Of a stretch of DNA of 64,000 nt, positions 25,211 through 37,100 are shown piece after piece. Within the stretch, counting starts at the first letter, position 1; each line of letters opens with the position of its first letter. The stretch spans positions 3,596,001-3,660,000 of the forward strand of contig OW051473.1 of assembly GCA_932521025.1 (NCBI GenBank), read 5' to 3'. The notes below the pieces were generated by a model. The model had not been told where the DNA came from and searched no databases. It was given only the letters and a program-made list of their open reading frames with translations. Made by a program: the position numbers and the translations under genes. The stretch is from Oscheius onirici. Taxonomy: Eukaryota; Nematoda; Chromadorea; Rhabditida; Rhabditidae.

Positions 25211-27138
25211 ATGGCACGTTATGTTATACCCTCGGTGACAATTCCGTAAGTTTTTACATGTAAAGTAGTCTAAATCGTGATTTAGAGCCGTGTACTCCGC
25301 GTATCGGAGTTACTTCTATGGGTCCGATGAAAAGACGCCAGTTAGAACCATTGAAACCGCAGTCACACAGCTGAACAAGAATGAAAATGTCGAGGAGGCA
25401 GTACGATTTTTGTATACTTTCAACGAAAGTAGGCTCTTATTACAAATATTTATTTTCTTTTCTTGCAGCTAACTCTCATCTCAACACCCTTACTCCCGCT
25501 GCGTCGGCTATGTTAGCTCTACGAGGTTGTGATGTATGCCGCTACATTCCTGTCAAACAAAACAATGGAGAACGGTTTGAGAAGTTTGAAGATGTTCTGG
25601 CTACCGTACGTTTTTCCAAAAAGAATCCATATAGAAGTTTTATAGTTTCATCTAGGAAATGAGTGGAATGCGGCTGTAGCCTGGATCAACAGAGTAGCGT
25701 GTTCAGAAGAAGATCTAGCTTGTCCAGAAGAATGGTTGGTGAGGAGACCGAGTCAAATTGAGAGGTTGCATCAAATTCTACATATTCTTTTTTTGCAAAC
25801 TGAGGCGAGTTCTCATAATGTAATTTTATGTAAAAATAGTTGTTCCAGAAGTCATTTCCTCCAAATGCTTTCAGTGAAGACATTGTACCGTTCCTTCTAT
25901 ACGTTTATGACGAGTTTTGTCAAGAAAACAGGGACATGAAACTATTGGTGCTGAAAACACTCGCAAATATTGCCAGAAATAGCCGAGAATTTGCCACTTC
26001 TATCGTAACTTCCAGTAAGTCAAATCTTTCCTAGATTAGAGACCTTTCTTACAGAATGGCTCTCGATTTTGTCAGAGCTTGTAACGCAGGGCAAGACTCT
26101 TGATGAAAGGATCACTGCACATAAGGTAAGCTGAATTTGACTTGAAGTATACGGTTTTTTTTTTCAGATTTGTCAGAACTCTCTATATTCGCTGGGAGTA
26201 ATCGATTATCAGCTGTGTTCTGACATTTACGAGCTGTATTTACCAGAAAGAACATCGGAGGTAATATAGAATCTAATAATTTTGTAAACTTTATATTTTA
26301 GGTCGATGTAGTTTTGATACACGGCTTGAGAGGAAGTGTCGGCTACACGTGGAGGCAAAATGACGCTTCCAAAAATATAGAGACCGAATGTTGGCCCAAG
26401 GATTGGATACCGATGGATATCCACGAGCCAATGAGAATCCTAGGAATCGATTATCCTTCGTATATTCTACAATTCACAGGGACAATGGAAAGCTTGCAGG
26501 TTTCATTTTTTACTTTTGTTTTACATTTTAACACCTAGGTTCGAGCTGACCGTTTCAAACAACAACTAACAGCTGCAGGTATCGGAAAACGTCCTCTCGT
26601 GTTTATCTGTCATAGTATGGGCGGTCTACTAGCCAAAAGAATCCTTCTGGATATGCCGGAGCTAGCGGAGAAAACCGTAGGAAATTTTCTTTCTATTTGA
26701 AGCTTGTTTACAGGTTGGAATCATGTTTGTAGCCACGCCACACAAGGGAAGTCCGATAGCCAGCTGGGGAGTAAAAGATATTGGTGTTTCACAAGATGTA
26801 ATATTCCTTCGAGAGACAAATGAGCTCAACAAACAGGTTTCATTTTTTGCGGAATTGTTTTTTCACACAAATTTGTTCAGATGAACGAGGATTTTGGAAA
26901 CTTGGAAATTCCTGTTATTGTCAGCATGGTGGAGACCAAAGAATCGAACCTGATAGGAACAGCTAGAGGAATCGTGGTTCCTACCCAATCGGCAGTTTTC
27001 GACAAAGGAGCCGTATATCACATTGAAGAGATTCATCAAAACGTGTGCAAACCTACTGAAAGAACTAGTGCCAATTACGGTGTTGTGCTTAATTTTTTAC
27101 GGGATTGTATCCAGGAAGTCAACAAAAGAAAACCATGA
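25211..27138 (+). CDS. SERAC1-like alpha/beta-hydrolase
   Basis: Human SERAC1 works in phosphatidylglycerol remodelling and cholesterol transport at mitochondria/ER contacts; this is a clear family member. Start ATG 25211 opens a 35-base first exon (GTAAGT donor) that joins in phase to 25286. The N-terminal two thirds is helical and ARM-like (about 25,400-26,250). The hydrolase domain begins at VDVVLIHGLRGS (26,304) and contains the nucleophile elbow CHSMGG (about 26,610), followed by ATPHKGSP (about 26,735), and ends with a helical cap and TGA at 27136-27138. The His of the triad is probably in the HIEEIH stretch near 27,020. One intron (25805-25848) has a GC donor. A 5-base uncertainty remains at the acceptor near 25,660. 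Expected to be membrane-associated. Confidence 0.85.
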
Positions 27139-27338
27139 GCTTGTCATTTTATCTCGCTGTGCACTTGTACATTAATAAATTTCTATTTATCCAGACGTCA
27201 AACTTGATGACAGCACCATTACCGTGTTTAGATTGCTTCAAAATCCGTGTCCTTATCTACGCTATTATGAGCTTAGCCTTTCCGTTGTATATAAGCTTTC
27301 ATGGGTACGATTGTCCTATCTTTCGTCTGTCTCCCAAG

Positions 27339-28199
27339 ATGAGGTTGTCACTTAGCCGTTCTTTGTGATAAAACGTGTTTAGGTTCCTGGTTGCTCTTTT
27401 TGCCCTAGTCGGCGTGAGTTCCGCTGCTACCGGATTCGATGCCATCAACCCTATTACCTCTACCAACTTCGGATGCATGAAAGGAAAGGGATACTCCTTC
27501 TTCATTGGACGTGTTTATCGTTCAAGTGGATCAGTCGACACTCAAGGAATCACCAACATGAAGAACGCACTTACCGGTAGCAAATCAACTGATTACTAAA
27601 CTTGTTCAATAGGTGGAATGTCGCATGTTGACGGATACATCTTCCCTTGCTTCACTTGCACGACGACTCCCGCCCAACAAGCTGATGCTGCTGTCGCTGC
27701 CGTAAAAGGCATCCAATACGGAATGTTGTGGCTCGACATTGAGATTTACAAGTGGAGCACCAACCTCCAGACCAACAGAAACTGGATCCTAGCCTTCGGA
27801 AATGAGTTGACTGCTAAGGGAGTTAAATGGGGTGTGTATTCGAGCCTGAACAACTGGCAGAATATTGTCGGTCTTGACTGGACTGCTCTCTCCAGCAAGC
27901 CACTCTGGTGGGCTACTTACAACGGACAAGCTGTGAGTCGTTAATCTTTACTCGCGGATAGTCATAGAGCTTAAAAATGTTGATAAGCTTATCAGCTGTC
28001 CACGCAATGACAAAATTAGTGCAAACATGTGAGCATTCCAGAATTTTAACAACTTTAAAGCTTTTGGAGGATGGACTCAGCCTTCTATTCACCAATACGC
28101 CGGAGGTAAAACGGATAAATTTAACTTTACCGATAGTTGTTTGCAGATGTCGCTGGACCTTGCAACTTTGGAAATGTCGACAACAACTGGTACCCCTGA
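27339..28199 (+). CDS. GH25 nematode lysozyme, copy 1
   Basis: A secreted muramidase that cleaves bacterial peptidoglycan, normally made in the gut for feeding and defence. The start is a 5-base first exon, ATG plus AG (27339-27343), spliced to 27383; this gives the signal peptide MRFLVALFALVGVSSA. Later exons: 27383-27576, 27613-27930 (about), 28040-28110 (about) and 28155-28199. Family marks: the FDAI start of the barrel, VYRSSG, HVDGYIFPC, the acidic WLDIEIYKWS segment (the catalytic DxE region of GH25) and WWATYNGQA. The stop is TGA at 28197 and an AATAAA lies at 28218. It resembles the C. elegans lys genes of the GH25 class, but I cannot name which. Tandem with copy 2. Confidence 0.85.
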
Positions 28200-28600
28200 A
28201 AGACTCTAATGTCCTCTAATAAATGTTCTAGTCAATGTCGGTTTTTTTCTCGTGTATTTAGCAACCTTTATGCACTCAGTACACTCTAGGCTGCTAAACA
28301 TTTGTTTCGGCACGTAATTCGTCATACAAATTTATCGAGCAGATAAGATGCACATAGTTTTGGTTGCAAACAGGAGAAAACTGTAGTTTGTAAAAACACA
28401 ATCAGGCAGCTTTATCTAGTGCCTGCAGAACTATTTCTTGATTCCGGATCTGTCTGACTTATTTACGTAAGCAACACGTTTGCATCAATAGATCTTGGAT
28501 ATCTCAGACAATAATCTTACGAACAAATGGGCGTATCAACTGATAAGTTAAAGTCTATAAAGCAAAAGCTGCTTAAGCTTTCTTACTGCTCTTCGTAGTC
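28200..28600. other. Spacer between the two lysozyme genes
   Basis: About 400 bases. It contains the polyadenylation signal of copy 1 (28218) and the promoter of copy 2. A GATAAG occurs at 28343-28348, and an antisense copy (CTTATC) lies nearby at 28537-28543 as TGATAAG; such sites are typical of intestinal GATA-factor targets, which is an inference. Confidence 0.4.
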
Positions 28601-29421
28601 ATGAAGTGGTACGACTCCTTTTATACTAAACTTGGACGTTTTTCAGTCTCGCACTTTTGTTCGGTCTGTTTGGAGCTGCTTCAGCAACCCTTGGATTTGA
28701 TGCTATTGATGTAAACTCTGGAGAAAACCCCACTAATACTCATTCAGGCCCTAACAACATCCAAGTTCCAATGCATGAAGACGAATGGTCATTCGTTTTA
28801 CATTTCTCGTGTCTACAGATCCAATGGAGCAATTGACACCACAGGTAAGATTCCACATTTCTTTAGTAGGACATACTTTAGGTCTTCAAAACATGAAAAA
28901 TGCTTGGGCTGGGGGAATGAGTCATGTAGATGCCTACATCTTCCCCTGTGTCACATGCTCAACTTCTCCTGCTGCTCAAGTTGATGCCACCCTCACTGCC
29001 ATCAGCAATGCAGGCGTAAAGTATGGACAGATTTGGCTTGATATTGAAATCTACCAGTGGTCCACGAGTACCACTACCAACAGGTATTTTCATAACTCTG
29101 CACTTATGGTTGCTTCTAGAAACTTCATCCAGGCTATGGCCAACGAGCTGAATGCTAAGGGAGTCAGTTGGGGAGTGTACTCTAGCTATAATAACTGGGA
29201 GAACATTGTTGGACTTGACTGGACTGCCCTCTCATCGAAGCCACTTTGGTGGGCTACGTATAATGGCCAAGCTGTAAGTGGACCAAGTTCAATCTTCAAC
29301 TATATTTTAGAATCTGAACAACTTCAAGGCTTTCGGAGGCTGGACTAAACCTGCGATCCATCAATATGCCGGAGATACTGCTGGTCCCTGCGGCTTCAGC
29401 ACTGATCTTAATTACTACTGA
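28601..29421 (+). CDS. GH25 nematode lysozyme, copy 2
   Basis: A second secreted muramidase with the same plan as copy 1. The first exon is again only ATG plus two bases (28601-28605), then a TTTTTCAG acceptor near 28,646, giving a signal peptide ending GAASA. An intron after GFDAID (about 28,710-28,746) has no partner in copy 1, and a second extra intron lies at about 29,082-29,120. Conserved segments are YISRVYRSNG, HVDAYIFPC, WLDIEIYQWS (catalytic acidic region), GVYSSYNNW and WWATYNGQA. It ends in TGA at 29419-29421, only about 110 bp from the convergent ShK gene. The mature chains of the two copies are clearly diverged, so the duplication is not recent. Confidence 0.85.
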
Positions 29422-29533
29422 TTGTTCAGAACAAAACTTTATTTCTAGTTGCGTAGACATGTACATACAATGCATTATTGCAAAATAACTGGAATGAGCA
29501 TTTGAGGTGGTTGTGACGCGTAAGAGAGTTGTG

Positions 29534-31676
29534 TCAGCATATTCGGCAACTGAGGGGACAGTGCGGAACCATCCAATTCGGATTCGTTTCACATTCACCA
29601 GTAGAAGCCCAAAAGTTGCAAAATTTGTGAGAATTTTCACAACCTGAACCATTTCTTATACATACAAATCAAGCAAACCTTTTTTCGGCGTCGGGGCAAA
29701 GACAGTGTCGACCTCTTCGCCACAGGATCCGCAAGATTTTTGACAATGAGGATGCATCCAGTATGGATTTCTACAACAGGTTTGACCATTTTATTAAAAC
29801 TAACGTTTTGCATTCTCCCAGCGAGGACCAAAAAGGGCACATGTCATGAAGATCTGGACAGGGATCCGGCGTCGTTGTTGTTGTGGTAGTGGTAGTCGTT
29901 GTTGTGGTGCTGGAAGTGGTCGAAGGCGATGTTGATCTGGGAGTGGTCTAAACCAAAATTTGTCCACTATGTTTGCATATCAGACCGGTTTTATTGTTAC
30001 AGGCGTCGTCCTTATTGTTGAAGTGCTTAACGTACTCTTAGTGCGGCCAAATCCATTCTTTGGAGGTGTGAAAGGCCGGGTGTGCCTCATTCGAGTCTGA
30101 ACAAAGTTAAAATATAAAATGAGTAGAAACTGTACAGTTGGCGGATGTGGCTTTGTTGTTGGCATAGTTGTTGTACGTCTTGGCGTTGTTGTAGTGGTAG
30201 TTGTCGTTGTTGTCGTGCTTGGGAGAGTGCAATTGACTCCAGTAGAAACGCAGAAATCTGCTTCTCTCACTAAATATCAGCGTCGTATTCGCTTCTACGA
30301 CTTACAAGAGCAAAGACACGTTCCACAGGTTTTGGCACAGTTAATCCTCATCCAAAAAGGATTTGTATCACATTCTCCGGATATGGCCCAGAAACAGCAA
30401 AGCTTAACACAAAGTATGAGCCTGTCCTGCATAAAGTTTACGTTATTCTTATCTACACACGGCGCTTTAGTAGTTGTCGTTGGTAGAGCCGTAGTTGTGG
30501 TTGTTGTTCCAAAAAAGTGTTGCTCTTTTCTCTTTTGCAACATGATCAGTCGGGTTGATGGAGACAGAACTTCAATCATCTCTTTCTGATCCTAAATTTG
30601 TTTTCCCTTTAAACAAGAAAAACTCTGTACCTTTCTACCAATAGTCATTGTACGGACCATGTTTTTGGAACCCTTCTTCAATGGCTTGATTTCGAGAATT
30701 TTCCCAGTGGTTGGTACGAACTTGAAAGGTTTCATCTCCTTACTACTGTCTTGGATTCTCATCATAATATCCTTGTTGATCTCCTCAAACTTTGTGGTAT
30801 CAAAAGGCATATCACTCGAGTTGTCAATTTCCATCTCTTGTGGTCTCGTAATAATTGCATTCGGAATATCCGTAGAAACATCGGTCGTAGTTGTTCTTGT
30901 CGTTGCCGGGGTGGTAGTAGTGGTAGAACTTGTCATGGGTGCAAACGTTGAAGTAAACGCTTCACGAACTTTCTCGGCCGAGATTAAAAGAAGCTCCTTC
31001 TCTTTGCGAGAACGGCTTCGAGACAGTTGTTCTTCGGGATCTTCTTCATCATCAAGTGCATTCTCAGAGCTGACTACCGGTTCCTCAGTTGTTTTCGCAT
31101 GGTTGTGGAAGAAGTTTGAATACCTCAAGACGTATTCTTCTACACATAGTAGGGGCACTAAATTGTCTAGTTAATACCTATTTACTCTGTCCGTACATTC
31201 GAAGCAACCGATCCTAGAGTCTACTTCATTTCGATGGATCCTGATCCCACACGCATGGGTGGCTACAAAGTCGGCTACTATCTGAACCATTGTGTTCTTT
31301 GCAGCGATTTGGACTTAACGTACATGATTACATTTGGTACATGGCTCTCCGTCTTCCTCGTGCAAAAAATTGACCATGGAACCATCCGGTTGCACAGCGG
31401 GGTTGCCTGAAAAGCATCGAATTCCCGGAGGTCTCGAAAAGTCTGTGAAAAAGTCGCCTTCGCGCCAAAACACATGCTGGGATGCAATTACCTGTTAAAG
31501 CCACCGCTTGGTCATAGCATTGTTGGAACAAGCTACCTTGGGAATGTCTAGCCCCTAATGGTTTACTCACATATATAAGGACTGTCAGCGATCCATCGGT
31601 AAATACTCGGAGGTTTTTTCACCAAGGAATTCGAGCCAGGAACCAGTAATAGGAGCGTTGTTAGTATGCTGTACAT
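29534..31676 (-). CDS. Secreted ShK-domain, mucin-like protein
   Basis: A secreted protein, probably cuticle, gut-surface or defence related. ATG 31676 begins a signal peptide ([17 protein letters not shown]). A Cys-rich N-terminal unit follows (31,620-31,200; GEPCTKCNH near 31,330), then a long acidic/Lys-rich and Thr-rich stretch (31,110-30,620). Several ShKT units, named after a sea-anemone peptide fold common in nematode extracellular proteins, are separated by poly-Thr linkers: about 30,470-30,310 ([10 protein letters not shown]), about 29,840-29,720 (split by an intron) and 29,640-29,534 ([10 protein letters not shown], ending CRIC and TGA). Each has six Cys. Thr tracts at 30,160-30,240 and 29,870-29,940 are likely O-glycosylated. 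There is no evidence of toxin function. Exact internal exon borders are partly uncertain. Confidence 0.7.
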
Positions 31677-33095
31677 CTGTAAAGTAGCGAATATTTAGAA
31701 TTTAGTTCAACGGCAAAGAACAGATCTCTGGGAGAAAAACCATTTCACAGAGCAAGCAAAGTTTGTTAGCTTGAGAACGAGGAATTTTTCTATTTCCTTC
31801 CTTTTCCTTCCTTTTTCGACGGACATCTGAAACTATGAACCAGTCAAAGTGCAGAATCAAACATGTCAAGTACCCCCGACAGTGACGGCTTCCGAGACGC
31901 GCGCACGATCTGGCTTGAGACAAAAATTTTATACATCATAAGTCATATTAACCGTATAGAAAGTGGAATTAGGCTGGAGATCAGTGTTAGAAGACTGGCC
32001 AAAAACAAAAATACTGTGCATCCGAAAGGAAGAGATGGTAATCAACAAGACATCCGAACGATTCGGAACGGAAGCTTCAAAGCAGAATCTAAAGTAGCGG
32101 TCACTCTGGCAGATAGAAACGGCAGATGTCCCGTTGTCCTTTTGTTAAAAATTAGCATGCGCCACTCGTAAAATAGTTTAAGAAAACCGGCAGCTATGAA
32201 CCGCACTATGTGAGAAATGGGCTAGAAGCTGGCGTAGCTGTTCTTGTTGAATTTGTAAATGAGACTTTGAAACTACAAGGATAGAACGGCAAGCAACCAG
32301 GAAAAAGTCGCACCGCTCGCTGAATATACCGTTCGGGCGGGCGGGCAGAAGAAGAAAGGCTCGCAGCAAAATTCCAGTTAGGAGGAAGAGAGCCATAAAT
32401 GCCAATGCGTGTTCTTCTATCACTACTAGTAGGGAAGAAGTGTCAATGGCACCGTATGGAATTCCGCTAAAAGTGAATGAAACTCGACAAGGATCTGGAT
32501 AGAATACTAGACAAACATATACGGACAAAATGGATGAGCGTGACACGAGTGGTCATTCTTGCTAAATAACAAGAAGTGGGAAGAGAGGAGAGGCGGGAGT
32601 TTGCAACATTGAATCTTGAAGAATTTATGTGATTTCGTGAGGACAAAAAACAGATAGTCGAGTTCTTTAGTCTGCTGTTGCGGGGTAAGTGGATGTCCGA
32701 ATGGGATCAGCGCTTGTTCCATTTTCTTTTTGTTTGGCATTGCCACCTTCTTCCAATGCTAATTATAACGGTTCCTGTGTTCAATGGGACATACCAAGCT
32801 TCAGTGGTCAGTGATACTAGCAAGTCTTTTGTGGGGAGGACCAACTTGTACAAGAAACTGCGAATTACGACGGTGTTCTATTAAAATCATCTTCCAAAGT
32901 TTCTTTCTTTCTCACAGCAACGAAGAGGCCTAAGCAGTTTATTTGTGTATTTTTTAAACACTTTTCGGAGCCAATAATAATTGACGCAGTGGGAACACTT
33001 TACATGTTCAGGTTTTGAAAGATGAGGTAGTACAAAGAAAAAATTGTAAAAAAAGAAGTTTAAGTGTTTCTTTCTAGCCTCTAATCTGGGGGCGG
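31677..33095. other. Intergenic, no gene recognised
   Basis: About 1.4 kb upstream of the ShK/mucin gene, so it includes its promoter. Several frames of 70-120 codons exist (for example 32178-32546 minus) but none shows a domain or usable splice pattern. Confidence 0.45.
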
Positions 33096-33661
33096 GACTA
33101 TTGTTCCGCGGAACAATCGCCAATTTTGCTTTCTGCGCGGAACAATCGCCCATCCGCGCTTTCGGCGCGGAACAATCGCCGCTTTTCGCTTTCGGCGCGG
33201 AACGAATATCCAACTACGATGCAAATGTAACTAGGAAGGAAAGTAATGACTTCTACAGCCCAAGTGAAATGCACAGCGAGAGTGATAACCCTTTATTAAT
33301 GCTTAGGCTATCACTAAAAGCAGACTGATTGCCAGGAAGTTATGACATCTCAGACCCAACTGAAAGCCCACAGCGAGAGTGATAGCCCCTGTTAAATGTT
33401 AGGCTATCACTAGAAGCATATTGATGTTATGTTCACATGGTCTATTGTAAAAAAAACTGAGAAGATTGCTGTTTTGAACTTGAAAAACAAAAACCTGTGG
33501 AATAAATGCCTGATGACCATGCGTTTACCGTGTTTGAAAAGAGAAGCGGTCTTTTTAGCCGCATCGGAAAAATGTGGGCGATTGTTCCGCGCCAAAAGCG
33601 AAAATGGGCGATTGCTCCGCGCAAAAGCGAAAATGGGCGATTGTTCCGCGGAACAATAGTC
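33096..33661. mobile_element. Non-autonomous inverted-repeat element (MITE-like)
   Basis: Left end 33096-33180 and right end 33577-33661 are inverted copies beginning GACTATTG. Each end contains three units with a 30-base period, built around GCGGAACAATCGCC (left) or GGGCGATTGTTCCGCG (right). The outermost unit includes a perfect 16-base palindrome, TTGTTCCGCGGAACAA (33101-33116 and 33641-33656). The 400-base core has no transposase frame. A target-site duplication is not clear, so the superfamily is not assigned. Confidence 0.75.
33239..33419. repeat. Two tandem hairpin repeats inside the element
   Basis: Units at about 33239-33323 and 33334-33419 are imperfect copies. Each contains AGAGTGATA(A/G)CCC then, 12-15 bases later, GGCTATCACT, so each can fold into a hairpin. 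Confidence 0.7.
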
Positions 33662-33689
33662 TCGCGTCCTCTTAATCTATGTGCTTTCA

Positions 33690-34180
33690 GGTTTTAAGCG
33701 ATGGATGAAAAGGTAAAAAGTTTAATACGGAATGTTTATTTTCGGTGATTTGTATTCTTACATGTTCTTGTAGTTGTATCCTTAATTGTGAGTCAATCTT
33801 TCCACGAATCAAAATAGACAATGAAGATAATTGGAAGGATAACTGAGAACACAATGATCTTAATTCTGAACACATCATAAAAATTATGGGCAACAAGTGT
33901 TATGTGGAATATCGGCCATTGTCCTTGAAAGAAAGCGACGTGCCCCCAACGGACATATATATTGAGCATTTGGCTCTCCCTTTGCTTCTTCTTCGTCAAA
34001 ATTTATCTCCTGCAGTATTTGTCTCAAGTTATCCCATGTAAGGTATTCACAACGGGCGACATCAATCATGCATGCACGTACTGGCAATCTTCACCTTGGA
34101 ATTCACAAAGGAAAAACCTAGTTTCGATGCCAGCGCATCCCTCTCATTCAGGTAGTAGTAATTACATATTTAGGGTTCTA
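33690..34180 (-). CDS. Possible small membrane protein, uncertain
   Basis: Minus-strand frames at 34087-33884 and 33999-33793 read as protein-like: a Cys-containing segment, an acidic helix (about 34,040-33,970), then a hydrophobic stretch VFSVILPIIFIVYF (about 33,840) that could be a single membrane span. The frames do not join cleanly; the upstream part (FLCEFQGEDCQYVHA) meets a stop and seems to need a one-base shift. It may be a short unannotated gene or a remnant. No family is recognised. Confidence 0.25.
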
Positions 34181-37100
34181 TAACTCTTAAAGCCATCTTA
34201 CAATTTGTCGTTTTGATTATCAAAAAGAGCCAAAGGGGCCGTTCCGGATGCTACTTTAAACCTGCGTCTCATTACACACATGGCCATTAATATGTGCCCC
34301 GTCAACACTATAACTTCTCCCTCACCTTTCAAACAAAACACCAGCAAAACGAGGCAAAATGAAAATTGGAAAGAGGAAAGTGACTTCCAGACTGACCCAA
34401 ATACTGGCAGCGCTGTTTAATTTTCTAGGTAATGAACTTTCTCCGCTGTCTGCACTCATTTTTCAAACAATTCAGACTAATTCTGAGTCACTGTACTGTT
34501 TTGATGTTTCAGTACAATAGTGATAGGTTTACTCCCCAACATGTTCACGAAGTTATTCCTTTAAAAAAGTATATCTGTAAAACAACCATCCGCAGTAGTA
34601 TTCTCAAGAATAGAGTGTTTTCATGTAGGCTGATCTCCTTTCTAAACAGCTACGACCTGCCAACCAAGCGCTACTAATCACCTCACCAACGGGCATTTGG
34701 GGTCAGCGGCATGCCAAACTTTGGCTCGTTGTGACCATTTTGTCGTGCTGACCGGTCACTTTCATGAAGTTGTTAGAAATGCATCCGAACGAGGTGCTTC
34801 CTTTCCTTGCTTACTAGCGGTGTACTATACGCTCTCCATTCTAAATTGCTTCATTGTTGCTCCTCGTATTGCAAGCCGACAGATTTCACCTGGTAGCCAT
34901 TCAGTTTTGAATTACACCTTTTCCTCACACATGCTGTCCATTTAAAGCCGTATTTTATACGAGCAGGCATTTATGCCATCAGTGCAGGTTGCAGTAATGC
35001 CCACAAATCGGAAATTATTGTCGCCTGGGTAGAATGGGTGCATTAATCTACCTGAGACTATTGAATAGGAGGGTCACAACCTGTTACGCACCTCCTAGGT
35101 CTCTTTTGACACGCGAGCTGTCAGCCACACTTTTAATCTGGCCCACCTACTTTTGTTACAAAAATAACTCAATGATTGACTGTATTTTGAACGATTCGGC
35201 CGAGCCAAGTCAGTCGAGCCACTCAGCGGGAAACAAAAGGAGATGCTTCCATATTATGTTGCGACTCCGCATCCGAATTTGCGCAAACATATGTAACCTA
35301 GCCGTCAGGGTTGGCGATAGCCGATCCGCCATTGCACGATTTGTATGTTCAGAGAGGAGCAGCTGACTCTCATGCACCTTGTCATAAAATATCTCCCCCG
35401 TTGTCTCTTTGTTCTTCTTTGACTGAGAGTATTGTTTTCCGAGCTTTTTGTCTTTCATCCCAGACTTTATCCTTCGTTTCAGCTTCCCAACTTCTCTTCC
35501 CGAATCGCAGCGCAAACAATTAGCGCATCATTGCACTTAATGGTCATATACTAATTGGAAAATCATTAGAGCGGTTCACGATCAAATTGTAGGGCCGATG
35601 CTTATGTACACGGATAATTGAGCTGAAGAGCAGTCTTCTTCAGGAACGCCGCTGCTAGGCCCAGAGTAGGATCACTTCTAAGCTTACGGCACGGGGTCAT
35701 TTGAAGCGCAGTTCGGAACACCCAAAGCTGACTATGTATGCAAGCTGAACTTTTTATAAATTTAAGCTAGTTTTGTTCTAGCAATAGAATCTACATCGGT
35801 CTGCTGTCAGAGGTTTCCGTTGTTTTTCAAGATTCTGTTCTTTGTTCTTCAATTTAGTATTGGTGCTATTCTGACCACCTTTGGAAGCATAAAAGCTCTT
35901 CAACCCTAAATCGCCGAATAGGTTTTGAAACAACATTGAGTCTTTTTATTGGGGCGGTCAGCTGTCCGATGAACACTGCCGGACCAATTCTTTTCCTCAT
36001 TGTTGCAGCTGACCCGGTCAACTTTACACTTGAGCCTAGTAACCAGTTGATGGCACCAGTACTGTGGATGTTCGTCCTTGCAGCTAACTCATTTGGACTG
36101 GAGGACTTATTGAGTTAGACGACATGCCGTGTCACGCCCCTTGGTCAGCAATCACGCCCCCTGGGCATTCCGCCAAAGCATATTATGCAAATCTCTAACC
36201 CACCCGCTAATTTCTTATATGTCCATCACTATACTTGTAGCTCAAAAGGTATATCCCAAGATATTTCTGGCAACGAGGGCGGATACCGCGCCCGGCGGCA
36301 CCGCCTCCATGGTTCAACCTCGTTATCGTACGGCGGCCCGCATTGTTTCCTCTTTTGCCTTTATTGCACTTGTCTTTTGACGCGCCAATTTCATTACTCT
36401 TTCATTTCCTACTAGCAACCCCTGGGAGGTCAACTTGAGTGTTTTGCAACGTCTTCGCGCAATTAGGCGAATGAGTTTGGCTAATTTTGACAGTAGTACT
36501 TCTCTCTACCAGTTTACTAGATTTTTCTCAGCCGTTTATCTGTTTCTCCGAACACTTAATTTTTCAAATGTGCCACTACATCTTTCCAATGAGCAGTTGT
36601 CTTTGCCTTTGTCCGGAAATTAATTGCTTCTCCGAGAACTTTCACAGTCAACAAGTGGTTTTATCTCCTTTCTTGTATGCGGTCACCCAATATCTTGAGA
36701 ACAGTAGTTTTAGTAACAGATACTTAAGCAGGTTTGCAGTTTAGTGTAGCGTTACAGTATTGAGCTGAGATTATGGAAAAACTGGAGCTTGTAATCAGTG
36801 CTCCGCTGTCCGGGTTGGGAGAGCCGATGTGGGAAATCAGGGGTGATTGTGGGTCGGAACGGCTAATTTGACCCGGTGTGTTCATTATCTGGGATTATTG
36901 TCGAGAGGACCCCCGGGGCTGAGCAACTGCCGCACCGCCTGTCAGCTCCTCTGGCCACTGACCCCGAGGTTGGCTTCTACCGAGCTGTTACCGCTATCAC
37001 ACTGCGCGGGTACTCTCGCTTTCCATCACCTAAATATTCCGCTTCCTGCTCTCACTTACATAGTTAAAAAATAGTATACACCTCCATTGCTGAAAAATAT

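Noticed and set aside
30119-30589. 156-codon plus-strand frame with Val-rich runs
   Set aside because: It is the complement of the Thr-rich linkers and ShK exons of the minus-strand gene.
30659-31174. 171-codon plus-strand frame
   Set aside because: It is antisense to the acidic and Thr-rich region of the same ShK/mucin gene.
33101-33697. Several 60-76-codon frames in the repeat element
   Set aside because: They arise from the GC-rich repeat units read in different frames; none is conserved between the copies of the unit.
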